The notes: a model not told the origin generated them from the sequence alone. A stretch of 64,000 bases of DNA from CAG-411 sp963643465 (GCA_963643465.1 CAVIJT010000002.1:62001-126000); one strand, 5' to 3'; numbered from the stretch's first letter, positions 44,401 to 53,490 are shown. Program-made: numbers and translations.

Positions 44401-45137
44401 ACTACACGAATACCATGTTCATGGGCAGTATCAATAAAATTCTGTAAATCTTCTGCCGTTCCCATGTTGGCATCTACCTCAGTATAATCCAACGTATAAT
44501 ATCCATGATAAGCATAATGCTTAAATCCGCCACCAAACACTGCTCCATGTACCTGCTCATATGGTGCAGTAATCCAGATTGCATTGGTTCCAAGAGCATC
44601 AAAATATCCATTCTCAATATACTCTGTCAGTCCCTTTAAATCACCACCATGAAAAGTACCGACTCTACTTTCATAGCCATCTGCATTCACTTCACCGTTC
44701 GCAGCATAAGATCCTGCCACACTCTCGAATGTGCTTTTGTAAGAACTTGGAACTGTAGATGATTTACCAGAACGTCCATAAGAGTGATCATTACTCTCAT
44801 CTCCATTATGAAAACGGTCGGTAATTACAAAATACATATTTACGTTGTCCCAAGAAAATGGAGTATTTTCGTCAGAGGCATACTCTCCATCTGGATCATA
44901 CTGAGATCCATCTGCTGTAATATTTCCATTGTCATCCACAGTTACCTTGAAAACGCCTTCGTCATCTTCAGAAATATCTGTGTTTCCAGCCAAAGAAACC
45001 TGCTTTACAGATTCTTCTGTTTCTTCAGCCGCCGTTGTTGCAGCATACGCATAATAGTCAATGCTAGGCAAACTCGTAACGCCTACACTGGCCGCCAACG
45101 CAATTGCGCACAACTTTTTGATTTTGTTGTAAACCAT
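41421..45137 (-). CDS. secreted multidomain GH13 alpha-amylase A
   Basis: 1238-residue exported starch-degrading enzyme. Signal peptide MVYNKIKKLCAIALAASVGV...YAYA; GH13 barrel about 90-700 with nucleophile D422 (GFRCDTAKH), acid/base E467 (MTGEVYD) and D532 (YVSSHDKG); Ig-like segment; CBM26-like starch module about 800-885 (VPTIWLWDD, AWPGDSM, GDYYVYS); MucBP-like segment about 895-965 (VTVKYVDATGAVLKEI); a P/T-rich linker of PTxxPT repeats; two beta-sandwich repeats to the end (GGSGTYKYQF, GGTGSYKYKF). No LPxTG or SLH anchor is seen. It is a tandem paralogue of the gene at 45403, with matching leader and promoter. Confidence 0.93.
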   Translation of the reverse strand: MVYNKIKKLCAIALAASVGVTSLPSIDYYAYAATTAAEETEESVKQVSLAGNTDISEDDEGVFKVTVDDNGNITADGSQYDPDGEYASDENTPFSWDNVNMYFVITDRFHNGDESNDHSYGRSGKSSTVPSSYKSTFESVAGSYAANGEVNADGYESRVGTFHGGDLKGLTEYIENGYFDALGTNAIWITAPYEQVHGAVFGGGFKHYAYHGYYTLDYTEVDANMGTAEDLQNFIDTAHEHGIRVVFDVVMNHSGYPDAYTIAEYYGANSSLLSSKWQQSYFGESESSYTWEWDYAVKSSEHGALNYTDEWNNSWFTTSWQRMVAGRYGSGYTAPENEPEDTGCSGGLPDFKTEDSSGKSLPDVISRKWEKEGQLKEKTAETNAMLSACGYGQIGSASVKQYLVAWLSNWVREYGVDGFRCDTAKHVNFDCWKDLNTQCNKALKEWRSNNPDKPGAQWTDDFWMTGEVYDQGLSMDYSGTDYSQAFDSLINFGFQSKASLKGSALESVYSEYASYCNSGSGKNALSYVSSHDKGIGARGASVGTALLLCPGGVQTYYGDETSRQAGGGSGDQPSRSQMTWNDAGCLANWQKVGRFRKNHIAVGAGQHKKISDSPYTFSRTYKGKATVGSETKTDYEDKVVVCLPGSAGTYDVDVSSVFTDGTTLVDSHSGEEYTVSGGKVSATCDSNGVILLGEPTESTPKAKVSASVTSGTIKDGTYSDDTITVKVALQNVTNATYTINDCEAVAFTDSAEITIGADTAYEETTKITVNGTSTIDEQSVSKEFTYQRSKAPVIGAEATGFKVRAKKSLFKNVPTIWLWDDATKQYTTSAWPGDSMTVEGDYYVYSCDKVTGKVQAIICDGGENKVVDTVTLNGNCEVDLSGNVTEVPAEATGEECTVTVKYVDATGAVLKEITRVGAEGDSYTIYAPETLSTIVGYKRAEDTKSETTGKYTTEGETIELLYDPVDGPIATVTPATATPTAEPTVKPTATLPAATDVVTATPTVEPTVKPTVKPTATPTVKPTVTPTVKPTDAPDNSVVTQSAVTATPSAITTPDPYQVSLSASPKTTQYKGCKVKLTAAAVGGSGTYKYQFAVEDSTGALQIIRAYSKKATYTWTPKKTGSYKVIVYAKDTGNSDKVTNAEISFKVKKAPTLVVKKLIVKKIKQLQYKLSTTASGGTGSYKYKFTYTYKGKTKVIKAYSSTKSKKVSLKKKGTYKFTVYIKDSAGNVKKKSKVVVVK

Positions 45138-45192
45138 AAATCATATCCTCCTTTTTGGCAATTTTACCACTTTTTTCTTTTTCATACTCTCT

Positions 45193-45221
45193 ATTTTATC
45201 ATTTTTTCACGAAATCATCAA
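45193..45221 (-). promoter_or_regulatory. promoter of amylase A
   Basis: Minus strand TTGATG, 17-base spacer, TAAAAT. The box, spacer length and most spacer bases are the same as those of amylase B at 48859-48887. Confidence 0.75.
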
Positions 45222-45311
45222 CCTCTTAAACATTATTTCCTACAGAAATGTTACAGTTTTTTTACTATTTTGTTTCTAAAATATACATTCCGCCATATAC
45301 TACACTAGATT

Positions 45312-45337
45312 TTCCTCACTACTGACGTAAAAAAATG
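45312..45337. repeat. short copy C of the intergenic repeat
   Basis: ATTTTCCTCACTACT followed by GACGTAAAAAA; matches copy A at 25308 with the inner hairpin missing. Confidence 0.35.
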
Positions 45338-45338
45338 G

Positions 45339-45370
45339 GGATATTACACTTTCATGTAATATCCTCATCT
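45339..45370 (-). terminator. terminator of amylase B
   Basis: GGGGATATTACA/TGTAATATCCTC with a short loop; TTTTTTT follows on the minus strand. It is nearly the same as the terminator at 49010-49045. Confidence 0.9.
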
Positions 45371-45402
45371 AACATTCTTTTGTGTACCTTACATTAATAT
45401 AA

Positions 45403-48400
45403 CTATTTAATTTGCAATATCTTCTTTACCTTTTTTACTTTATTCGCCCCATCTTTTACATACAAATAAATGGTATAGGTTCCTGCCTGTTTAAATTTAT
45501 AAACTTTTGTTCTTACTGTGCTATATTTTTTAATAGTAGTCTTTTTACCTGCAGCATTTACTATCATCAATTTATACTTTATAGTTCCTTTTCCTTCTGC
45601 CTTCATAGTAAACTTAACTTTCCGTTTCGTAAGTTTTGTTGCTTTAAAGGTCTTTACAGTCAAAGCACTGGTAATCTGATAATCCACCGTCACATTTTTT
45701 ATTTCTTTTCCAGCGGCTCCATCATCACAAATATACGCATGAATCTTATATTTGCCACCTTCTGATGGTATCCATGTCACTGTATTTGTACTTGTCCATC
45801 CAGTATAAATCTCCTGATGAAGAGTTTCTGTATTTACAATGTAAAATTTGTATGTATATTTACCACTTCCTCCAGTTCCCTTCAACGTCAGCACAATGCG
45901 ACTTCCTGCCTCTTGAGGTGCAGCTTTGCTGGAAGTGAAACTTGCAATAGCAAAATCACTGGAAGCAGACGAGTTATCTACCGATGTAGACGAAGAACTT
46001 GACCCCGATTGTGGTTTTTCTGTTTCCTTCGGCATTGTTGTAGTTTTTGGAGTTTCTGTAGCTGTCACTTTCGTTGTTGCCTTTGGTGTTGAAGTCACTT
46101 TTGGTGTTGAAGTGGCTTTTACTGTTGTGGTGGCCGTTGGCTTCTCTGTTTCCTTTGGCTCACTGGTTTCTTTCACCACTTCCGTTGCCTTTGGTATTTC
46201 TGTGGCTGTCACTTTCGTTGTTGCAGTTGGCTTTTTAGTTGGCGTATCCACTGTCGGTGTAAATGCAGTCAATTTGCCAGATTTGTAAGTATATTCCATA
46301 TAACCGGTACAAACCATATTGGTATCTTTTACCGGATCCTGCCAAGTGCCGTTATCATTGATAATCACATTGGACGAAGAAAATTCTGTACTATAATATA
46401 CATAATAATCTCCCTCTTTTGTCATTGCAGTTCCCGGCCACTTTCCTGCGTATGCAGTCTGTGCCGCATCCGTTCCATACAAATAAATATATGGGGTAAA
46501 ACTATAGTCGGATGCTTTGGTACGAAGATAAAATGTATACTCTGGTTCTTCCTCTTTTGAGTATGTATATGTCTTTTCGCTAAGTTCTTCTCCTTCTTCT
46601 CCAGTTCCTCCTACTATAAGTGTATAAGTAGTACCAGTAGGATCTCCTCCACCAATTTCAATGGTATCTCCTGCTGTAAATGAAATTTTCTCTCCATCAT
46701 CCAAAATATAATAGGAATCACTTGTTTTTGACGCAGACAACTTAATGGTTAATGTATCAGATGTGAAAGACTGACTTGCAGTTGCTCCTATAGATGGCTT
46801 TGCCACACCGCCTGCACCAAGCAAAATAACACCGTTGCTATCACAAGTAGCAGATACCTTTCCACCGCTTACTGTGTATACCTCTCCACTATATTCATCC
46901 GTCAAAGCAGTTCCATCTTCAAATACAGAACTTACATCTACATCATAGGTTCCTGCACTTCCCGGAAGACAAACTACTACCTTATCCTCGTAGTCCGTCT
47001 GTGTCTCAGAACCTACTGTAGCCTTTCCTGTATAAGTACGACTAAAGGTATACGGACTCTCCGAAATCTTCTTATGCTGACCGGCACCTACTGCAATATG
47101 ATTTCTTCTAAAACGTCCCACCTTCTGCCAGTTAGATAAAATACTTTGATCCATATTTGACCAGTTCATATTACTACGTGTTGGCTGCTTATCACTTGTT
47201 CCATCGCCCTGTCTTCCAGATTCATCACCATAATAAGTCTGCACACCACCAGGAGTAAGCAACAATGCTGTACCTGCGTTGGCACTTCTTGCACCTAAGG
47301 ATGTATCATGAGAAGAAATATAGCTTAATACATTGAAGCTTGAATCGCTATTAATCTGTTGCGCATAACTAGAATATATACCCTCAAGTCCTGAACCACT
47401 CTTAGTCTCATTTCCCTGATAATCAAAATTAATCATCGAATCAAAGCCACCGGTAGAATAGTAACTATCCTTGCCCACTCCGTGTCCCCATGCTTCACCT
47501 GTCATCCAGAAATCATCGGTCCATTGCGCTCCCGGTTTATCAGGATTATTTTTTCTCCATTCTTTTAATGCCTGCACACCAGCTTTCTTTAATTTGCCCC
47601 ATTCAGATTGATTTACATGTTTTGCTGTATCACATCTAAATCCATCTACACCATATTCTCTTACCCAATCTGTTAACCACTTAGTAATATAGGTTGTAAC
47701 ACATTTAGACATACCATAGTTCTTACAGAATTCATCTAATTCTTTTTCTTCTTGTGCTAATTTCTCAGCACCCCATTTTTTCTTTAAAATACCAGGCATA
47801 CCAGGATCTGTAGTTCCTTCTGTTACAAAGTCAGGAAGACCATCCACACAAGTTTCTACACCAGAATCTTCCGCTGCCTGATTGGCATAATTGGCAAATC
47901 TTCCTTTTGTCATTCTAACCCAGCCAGAGCCCCACCAGTTAGTTTCCCAATCACCATTCTGTGCATCCATCATACCCTGTGATCCATTTTGAGAGGCTTC
48001 TACAACATAGTCATTATACCACTTATAACTTTTATCATCCCAGTTATATATCTCTTCCCAATTACTTGCCAGCTTACCATATCCAAATTCCGCCGCATCT
48101 TTTGGGTTGGCATATCCTGCGTGATTCATAACAATATCAAATATAACTCTGATTCCATGTTCATGCGCTGTATCAATGAATTCTTCCAATTCTTCTGCAG
48201 TACCCATATTGGCATCTACTTCTGTAAAATCTAAAGCATAATAACCATGATATGCGTAATGCTTAAATCCACTGGCTGCAAGTGCGCCATGAATCTGCTC
48301 ATATGGTGCAGTAATCCAGATTGCATTTGTTCCTAATTCATCAAAATAACCTTCTTTAATTTTCTTAGTCATTCCAGCCAAGTCTCCACCATGAAAATAA

Positions 48401-48804
48401 CCTTCTTTATTCTCATAACCGGAAACTGCGTTTCCTGACTTGTCTAATCCTCTTCCATAAGAATGGTCATTATCCGGATTTCCATTTTCAAAACGGTCTG
48501 TCATAACGAAATATACATTTACATTATCCCAAGAAAACGGTGTATCCTCATCTGCAGCATATTCATTATCCGCATCTGCTGTAATAGTTCCGCTGTCATC
48601 CACAGTTACTTTGAAAACACCTTCGTCGTCTTCTGAAATATTTGTGTTACCAGTCAAAGAAACCTGCTTTGCAGCTTCATCGGTTTCTTCTGCTGTTGTT
48701 GCTGCCGTCGCATACGCATAATAGTCAATACCAGGTAAACTTGTAACGCCTACACTGGCTGCCAACGCAATTGCGCACAACTTTTTGATTTTGTTATAAA
48801 CCAT
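45403..48804 (-). CDS. secreted multidomain GH13 alpha-amylase B
   Basis: 1133-residue exported amylase. The signal peptide is identical to that of amylase A over most of its length. GH13 barrel about 85-670 with D392 (GFRCDTAKH), E437 (MTGEAWG) and D500 (YISSHDTS); CBM26-like module about 765-860 (YIYLYGTDA, KWPGTAM, GDYYVYYS); a T/K/P-rich linker (KATxxPK repeats, about 870-950); two C-terminal beta-sandwich repeats (GGSGKYTYKF). It lacks the MucBP-like part of amylase A. The two genes arose by duplication, as coding N-termini, ribosome binding sites and promoters all match; the linkers and C-termini have diverged. Confidence 0.93.
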   Translation of the reverse strand: MVYNKIKKLCAIALAASVGVTSLPGIDYYAYATAATTAEETDEAAKQVSLTGNTNISEDDEGVFKVTVDDSGTITADADNEYAADEDTPFSWDNVNVYFVMTDRFENGNPDNDHSYGRGLDKSGNAVSGYENKEGYFHGGDLAGMTKKIKEGYFDELGTNAIWITAPYEQIHGALAASGFKHYAYHGYYALDFTEVDANMGTAEELEEFIDTAHEHGIRVIFDIVMNHAGYANPKDAAEFGYGKLASNWEEIYNWDDKSYKWYNDYVVEASQNGSQGMMDAQNGDWETNWWGSGWVRMTKGRFANYANQAAEDSGVETCVDGLPDFVTEGTTDPGMPGILKKKWGAEKLAQEEKELDEFCKNYGMSKCVTTYITKWLTDWVREYGVDGFRCDTAKHVNQSEWGKLKKAGVQALKEWRKNNPDKPGAQWTDDFWMTGEAWGHGVGKDSYYSTGGFDSMINFDYQGNETKSGSGLEGIYSSYAQQINSDSSFNVLSYISSHDTSLGARSANAGTALLLTPGGVQTYYGDESGRQGDGTSDKQPTRSNMNWSNMDQSILSNWQKVGRFRRNHIAVGAGQHKKISESPYTFSRTYTGKATVGSETQTDYEDKVVVCLPGSAGTYDVDVSSVFEDGTALTDEYSGEVYTVSGGKVSATCDSNGVILLGAGGVAKPSIGATASQSFTSDTLTIKLSASKTSDSYYILDDGEKISFTAGDTIEIGGGDPTGTTYTLIVGGTGEEGEELSEKTYTYSKEEEPEYTFYLRTKASDYSFTPYIYLYGTDAAQTAYAGKWPGTAMTKEGDYYVYYSTEFSSSNVIINDNGTWQDPVKDTNMVCTGYMEYTYKSGKLTAFTPTVDTPTKKPTATTKVTATEIPKATEVVKETSEPKETEKPTATTTVKATSTPKVTSTPKATTKVTATETPKTTTMPKETEKPQSGSSSSSTSVDNSSASSDFAIASFTSSKAAPQEAGSRIVLTLKGTGGSGKYTYKFYIVNTETLHQEIYTGWTSTNTVTWIPSEGGKYKIHAYICDDGAAGKEIKNVTVDYQITSALTVKTFKATKLTKRKVKFTMKAEGKGTIKYKLMIVNAAGKKTTIKKYSTVRTKVYKFKQAGTYTIYLYVKDGANKVKKVKKILQIK

Positions 48805-48858
48805 AAACCATTTCCTCCTTTTGGCAATTTTACTATTTTTTTATTTTTCACGTGCCTT

Positions 48859-48887
48859 ATTTTATCATTTTTCCACTAAATCATCAA
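48859..48887 (-). promoter_or_regulatory. promoter of amylase B
   Basis: Minus strand TTGATG, 17-base spacer, TAAAAT, directly next to the palindrome at 48888. Confidence 0.75.
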
Positions 48888-48907
48888 CAGGTTAAATGTT
48901 TAACCTG
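48888..48907. promoter_or_regulatory. putative operator upstream of amylase B
   Basis: Perfect 9-base arms CAGGTTAAA and TTTAACCTG around TG, abutting the -35 box. Amylase A has only a degenerate version at the same place (ACCTCTTAAACATT), so the two copies may differ in control. The binding protein is unknown. Confidence 0.5.
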
Positions 48908-49009
48908 CACAAATATTTTTCCATAAAATATTTCAATAGTATACATTTGTTATATTGCACACGCATAAATTGTATATTTATCTTCGCAAAATTCTTTAGA
49001 AAAGCAAAA

Positions 49010-49045
49010 AAAGAAGGAAATACTACACTTTCATGTACTATTTCC
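49010..49045 (-). terminator. terminator of the kinase/Ig-like operon
   Basis: GGAAATA-TACA and TGTA-TATTTCC arms with one C-C mismatch, loop CTTTCA, then TTCTTTTTTT on the minus strand. Confidence 0.85.
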
Positions 49046-49084
49046 ATTATCCTCTTTCTTATATATGTATCAAATATATCTTAC

Positions 49085-49870
49085 CTAATGAAGCGCAAAA
49101 ACAATTTTTGCCACTTTACCATTATAAGTCTTAGCCGTTATAGTAGCTCGTCCTCTTCCCTTTATCACCAAAACGCCTGAAGCATTTACTGTGGCAACTG
49201 ATTTTTTTGAACTTGCCCAACGAATTTTATAACTAGCAGCCCCTTTGCTTAAAGAAACCTTTAATGGAATTTTAGTACCAATACTTACAGACGTTACTTT
49301 TGGCTTTCTAATTTTTATACTTTGAGGTTTCTTTTTTACCTGCGCCTTTAAAACTAAGGTTTTTGTAGAAATCTTTGCATAGACTTCCGTCTTTCCCAAT
49401 TTTTTTCCCCGGATAATTCCTTTTTTATTCACACTTATAACTCGTTTATTTTTAGAACGATATGTCACTTTTAATCCACTGCGATTCTTGACTGGCATTT
49501 TTACCTGCTCGCCTATTCCAAGTTTTATATCCTTTTCCTTCAAACTTGCATCAATTACGCTTTCTGTCTCTGTATCTGGAACAACCACTCCTACATCCTC
49601 CACAGATGAGGGAATCTCTTCCGTCTGTGTACCTACCGGAGACTCCACCACAGGCTCAGGCGAAGCTGTTGCCGTCATAGCTGCTGTTGCTGTCGTAACC
49701 CCAGCATTTGTTGCTGCCACTGCTGATCCAGTTGCTATTTTTTGCTGTGTCAAAGGCATTTTCTGTTTCTGATTTGCCATGATACTTCCATTTCCATATC
49801 CAGAAACCACTTCTATCAAAAGACTACATCCAAGTACACCCATCCATACCTTCTTTTTTTTCATAATCAC
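49085..49870 (-). CDS. secreted Ig-like (BIG2-type) domain protein
   Basis: 261-residue exported protein of unknown function. N-terminal hydrophobic signal (VWMGVLGCSLLIEVVSGYG); a low-complexity Ala/Thr/Val linker to about residue 100; then two bacterial Ig-like repeats with the usual end motif (VTYRSKNKRVISVNKKGIIRGKKLGKTEV and RWASSKKSVATVNASGVLVIKGRGRATIT). The start is either GTG 49870, with GGAGG 5 bases upstream, or ATG 49864. It follows the kinase gene by 57 bases without a terminator and is likely the last gene of that operon. Confidence 0.8.
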   Translation of the reverse strand: MIMKKKKVWMGVLGCSLLIEVVSGYGNGSIMANQKQKMPLTQQKIATGSAVAATNAGVTTATAAMTATASPEPVVESPVGTQTEEIPSSVEDVGVVVPDTETESVIDASLKEKDIKLGIGEQVKMPVKNRSGLKVTYRSKNKRVISVNKKGIIRGKKLGKTEVYAKISTKTLVLKAQVKKKPQSIKIRKPKVTSVSIGTKIPLKVSLSKGAASYKIRWASSKKSVATVNASGVLVIKGRGRATITAKTYNGKVAKIVFALH

Positions 49871-49927
49871 CTTATCCTCCCACCAATTTTTATACTTATC
49901 CCATTATCCATGCTCTACGATACTTCT

Positions 49928-51418
49928 TTATTCCACCGTTACATTAGAATCGTCTATAATGATTTGACTCTCCTCTTTTGGTTTTCTTGTTACTTCCGGT
50001 TGCTTTGTCACTACTGGTTCTTTCGTCACCGTCGGAGTTTGCGTAACAACTGGTTTCTTTGTCACAACTGGTTCTTTTGTGACTGGTTGCTTTGTTCTTT
50101 TCGGCTTTTTTGTAGGAATTGCAGTAGGTTCCTCTGTAGGTGCGTTAGTTTCCTCCACCACTGTAATACTAGGACTAGCTATTACTTCTATCACGCCAGT
50201 TTCCTCCTTTGCATCTCCAAAAAGAGAATAGATTCCCATTCCTGTTGTTCCTACAAGTAAAAAAGCAAGAACGCTTCCCAATACTTTTTTATTTTTCTTG
50301 TTTGGAGTTTCTTCTTCCTTGTGAGTCTCCTCTACTTGATCCACCATAGTCTCTGCCACAGTCTCTTCGTAAGCGGAAAGGGAAGTTGATGCAACTCTTG
50401 TATTCTCCCACACATCTTCCGCTTTTCCATTGCTCGGAAATGACCTAACCTCCAATGTACTACCTGTACGAACTGTTTTTGAACTCATATCTTTAGAAAA
50501 TAAGATAATCTGTTCTTCCTCCAATTGAAGCACTTTCTCTAACTCTTCACGCATCTCCTTTGCCGAACCATAACGTTCGGATGGTACATACTCACATGCT
50601 TTCAATATAATCCTTGCCAATTCTGAACTGGCATGAACTGGTACAGGCATAGACTGCCCACTCATCCGCATCACATCTGCCGCTTCCTTATCCGAATACC
50701 GAATACGTTCTGGCATCGGTGGTAAAAATGGTAATCGATTATCATTTAAAAAACGATATAACACAATACCAAGAGAATAAATATCTACCGTAGAATTATA
50801 TTCCAGCCCCTTATAGACTTCTGGAGCCATATAGCTTCTTGTTCCCTTTTTGGAAAGTCCAGAGGAAGTCTTTTCCAACTCTCTTGCAATTCCAAAATCG
50901 CCCAATTTGTAAGTTCCTACATCCGAAATAAAGATATTTTCCGGCTTAATGTCTCGATGTATAATATTATACTTTTGACATACTTCCAGTGCTTTACAAA
51001 TATCAATGCCAAGCTGAATCACATCTTTATTGGTTAAATCCACACTTTTTGCATGTGAAAATAAACCAGTAAGCAATTCCATTCGAATGTAAATTCTCCA
51101 TCCATATCCATCTTCTTTTCTCACTACAGCATGATCTTCATAACTGACAATATTGGAATTTCCCTTTAACTTTGACATTAAAGTAAATTCATCTACAATA
51201 TCCTCCACCATACTGCGAAAATATTCATCCATTTCCTGTTCACTAAAACCTTCGTTGAGAAGAGAGTCTACCTCCGCCTGACTATGTGGAATTTCCATCA
51301 CTTTTAATGCAGCTTCATATGTATGTCCAAACTCTTTTCTCACAATTTTATAAACTTTACCAAAAGCACCTTCTCCTATGCTTTTCTCAATTGTCCAATC
51401 TTTAAAGCCTGAATCCAT
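49928..51418 (-). CDS. Hanks-type Ser/Thr protein kinase, one TM, extracellular T/P/V repeats
   Basis: 496-residue membrane kinase. Cytosolic kinase domain at about 5-290: glycine loop GEGAFGKV, ATP lysine K39 (AALKVME), catalytic HRDIKPEN (D156), DFG (174-176), activation loop with TRSYMAPE. One TM at about 378-400 (VLGSVLAFLLVGTTGMGIYS). The outer part is a short repeat tail TKxPVVTxxP (about 440-490), with no PASTA domains, unlike PrkC. ATG 51418 is used because GAGGTG precedes it at proper distance; a GTG 9 bases upstream overlaps this site. The gene before it encodes an FHA protein, the natural reader of phosphothreonine. Confidence 0.93.
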   Translation of the reverse strand: MDSGFKDWTIEKSIGEGAFGKVYKIVRKEFGHTYEAALKVMEIPHSQAEVDSLLNEGFSEQEMDEYFRSMVEDIVDEFTLMSKLKGNSNIVSYEDHAVVRKEDGYGWRIYIRMELLTGLFSHAKSVDLTNKDVIQLGIDICKALEVCQKYNIIHRDIKPENIFISDVGTYKLGDFGIARELEKTSSGLSKKGTRSYMAPEVYKGLEYNSTVDIYSLGIVLYRFLNDNRLPFLPPMPERIRYSDKEAADVMRMSGQSMPVPVHASSELARIILKACEYVPSERYGSAKEMREELEKVLQLEEEQIILFSKDMSSKTVRTGSTLEVRSFPSNGKAEDVWENTRVASTSLSAYEETVAETMVDQVEETHKEEETPNKKNKKVLGSVLAFLLVGTTGMGIYSLFGDAKEETGVIEVIASPSITVVEETNAPTEEPTAIPTKKPKRTKQPVTKEPVVTKKPVVTQTPTVTKEPVVTKQPEVTRKPKEESQIIIDDSNVTVE

Positions 51419-51496
51419 TCTATGCACCTCGTAGTTCTTAGATATCTTCTTCCCTTTTCCTTCTCATGGAATGTATCACTTTACAACAATGGTTAC

Positions 51497-52630
51497 CTAT
51501 ACTAAAATAAAGGCATTTTTTTCATTTACCAATTGTATCATACTATCCTTTTCTACCCGTACCCATGTATCTGGTTTGATTCTTCCAATGCTACTAACAA
51601 AAGTTCCATTTTTGGAATAATCACACACATAATAGCATTGCTGCTCTACGTCAAACTTAATACCGCAATGCTTTCTACTAATAGCTCCGTCACTAATTAC
51701 AATTTGACACTGTTTACTGTCTCTACCAAGCACAGCCTCCTCTTCATGATACAATCGAAAAGACGCATTCTGTCTTGGTCCACGAACACCTACTACCAAA
51801 CCATATTTGGTAGCTCCCACTGCATAACTTTTTGTGGCAATCACAGTAGAATTTCCGCCAAAGGTAACTGCATCTTCTCCCATAGCTCCAGCAGACATAA
51901 TATCCACACTATCAAATCGGTCTTTCTTTATCTTATCCCACTTTTCCCGAACATTCTCATGATATTTTCTACTAATTGGAAATACCTCTTTTCCAGCATA
52001 AACCGATTCACTATCTACATCTTCTACTTTTCTTCCACTTACCAAATAACTTTGATGACAACGAATATAATCGTATTTTTCTAAGTTCTTCTCTAGCTCA
52101 TCTAATTTTCCATAAAACCAGATTTCTTTGTTACCGTTTGAAAAAAAGGCACCAATCTTTCTTGCATTGCTAGAAAAATACAATATGGTATTCAATGGCA
52201 ACATTTGCTCTTTTCCCTGAATGGATACTGACAAATATTCTTTCTGGTAACACTTTTTCTCGTGCATGTATTGTTTCATTTCATATTTGAATTTAGAAAA
52301 ATCAACGGGTTTTACCAAATAATTAAATGCTTTACAACGAAAAGCATCTGTGACAAACTCTACACCTTCCGCCACAAAAAATACATCGATATCAATCTTC
52401 ATTTCTCGAATATGTTCTGCAAGAGCCAATCCTTCCGTTCCTTTTGCATCTACTTCCAAAAAAAGAAGATCAAAGTTAAAATCACCAGCATCGATACGTT
52501 TTTTTGCCTTGTCCACACTATCGAAACACTCCGTAATGTAATCGTCATCTATGTCTACATCCTTAGCTATATAATCCAGCAATTGTGCCTGTAATCTCTT
52601 GTCTTTATCACAAATTGCAATTCTTAACAT
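51497..52630 (-). CDS. pseudo-receiver/LytTR/FHA transcriptional regulator
   Basis: 377-residue cytosolic protein with three parts. Residues 1-125 form a response receiver (RIAICDKDKRLQAQL, C-terminal FNYLVKPVDFSKF), but Glu59 (LLFLEVDAKG) stands where the phosphorylated Asp should be. Residues about 130-225 are a LytTR DNA-binding domain (LSVSIQGKEQMLPLNTILYFSS, YIRCHQSYLV, VFPISRKYHENV). Residues about 285-377 are an FHA domain (AVLGRDSKQCQIVISDGAISRKHC, CDYSKNGTFV). It is the first gene of the unit with the kinase, 78 bases ahead of it. The likely input is Thr phosphorylation rather than a histidine kinase. Confidence 0.9.
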   Translation of the reverse strand: MLRIAICDKDKRLQAQLLDYIAKDVDIDDDYITECFDSVDKAKKRIDAGDFNFDLLFLEVDAKGTEGLALAEHIREMKIDIDVFFVAEGVEFVTDAFRCKAFNYLVKPVDFSKFKYEMKQYMHEKKCYQKEYLSVSIQGKEQMLPLNTILYFSSNARKIGAFFSNGNKEIWFYGKLDELEKNLEKYDYIRCHQSYLVSGRKVEDVDSESVYAGKEVFPISRKYHENVREKWDKIKKDRFDSVDIMSAGAMGEDAVTFGGNSTVIATKSYAVGATKYGLVVGVRGPRQNASFRLYHEEEAVLGRDSKQCQIVISDGAISRKHCGIKFDVEQQCYYVCDYSKNGTFVSSIGRIKPDTWVRVEKDSMIQLVNEKNAFILV

Positions 52631-52928
52631 AACTGTTCCTCCTTCTGTCTGTCCTACACATTTCAGTCAATTATATTTCCACTATCACTATGGTTTATTG
52701 TCTTTTCCACCCGTTTTTTTGGCACATTGTAGATATAACCTCATTTAAATATTGTATAATATCTTCTCCATCAAATCCATGCCATTACGCATAGTTCTGT
52801 TCTTCCTTTTTTTACAAACAGAAACACTTCTTACCAATATTATATACTATTTCTCTTTTTTTAAAAAGTTCTGAATGTATGTTTTTTTCATATATTATTC
52901 TAACAACATTTTTCTTTTGGAGTATTGC

Positions 52929-53486
52929 ATGGACGAACATGATGATTTATTTTCCCATTTTGTAAAAATAGGACTGCTTGGGCTATCCATTTTTTTACTA
53001 AGTGTGATCTGTTTTTATTCAGTCACAAACTATTCTTCTGTTTTTTCTTCAAACAGTGAAAGAAAACTTCCCATCTATTGTGTAGATACTACTAAACAAC
53101 AAGTCAGTCTTTCTTTTGATGCCGCATGGGGAAATGAAGATACACAGGAAATTTTGGATGTTTTAAAGAAATACAATATTAAAGTCACTTTTTTTATGAC
53201 CGGCGGCTGGGTGGAAAAATATCCGGATGATGTAAAAGCCATCGCAAAAGCCGGTCACGATTTGGGCAATCATAGCCAAAACCACAAACAAATGTCTCAA
53301 CTTTCTGCAACTGAATGCGTGCAAGAAATCCAGTCCGTCAATGACAAAGTGAAAGAACTCACAGGAACCTCTCCTGCTTTATTTCGCCCACCTTATGGTG
53401 ATTACAACAATACTTTGATCGAAGCTGTTGCCAGTTGTAAATGCCATTGTATTCAGTGGGACGTTGATACATTAGTTATAAAGTGA
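52929..53486 (+). pseudogene. polysaccharide deacetylase, truncated by the mobile element
   Basis: N-terminal 185 residues of a membrane-anchored NodB-type polysaccharide deacetylase: TM at about 13-35 (IGLLGLSIFLLSVICFYSV), motif 1 SFDAAWG, motif 2 GNHSQNH, motif 3 FRPPYG, motif 4 start IQWDVDTL, then only VIK and a stop. The family continues after WDVDSL with DWKDY and the catalytic LxH motif about 40 residues later, which is lost. The break lies at about 53468-53478, where the mobile element begins. The start ATG has TTTGGAG before it. Excision of the element could restore the gene. Confidence 0.85.
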
Positions 53487-53490
53487 ATAA
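53459..53490. other. left attachment junction (attL) of the mobile element, approximate
   Basis: The deacetylase reading frame loses family similarity after GACGTTGATACATTAG; to the right start element genes, including a large serine recombinase. The exact crossover bases cannot be fixed because the other end lies outside the window. Confidence 0.55.
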
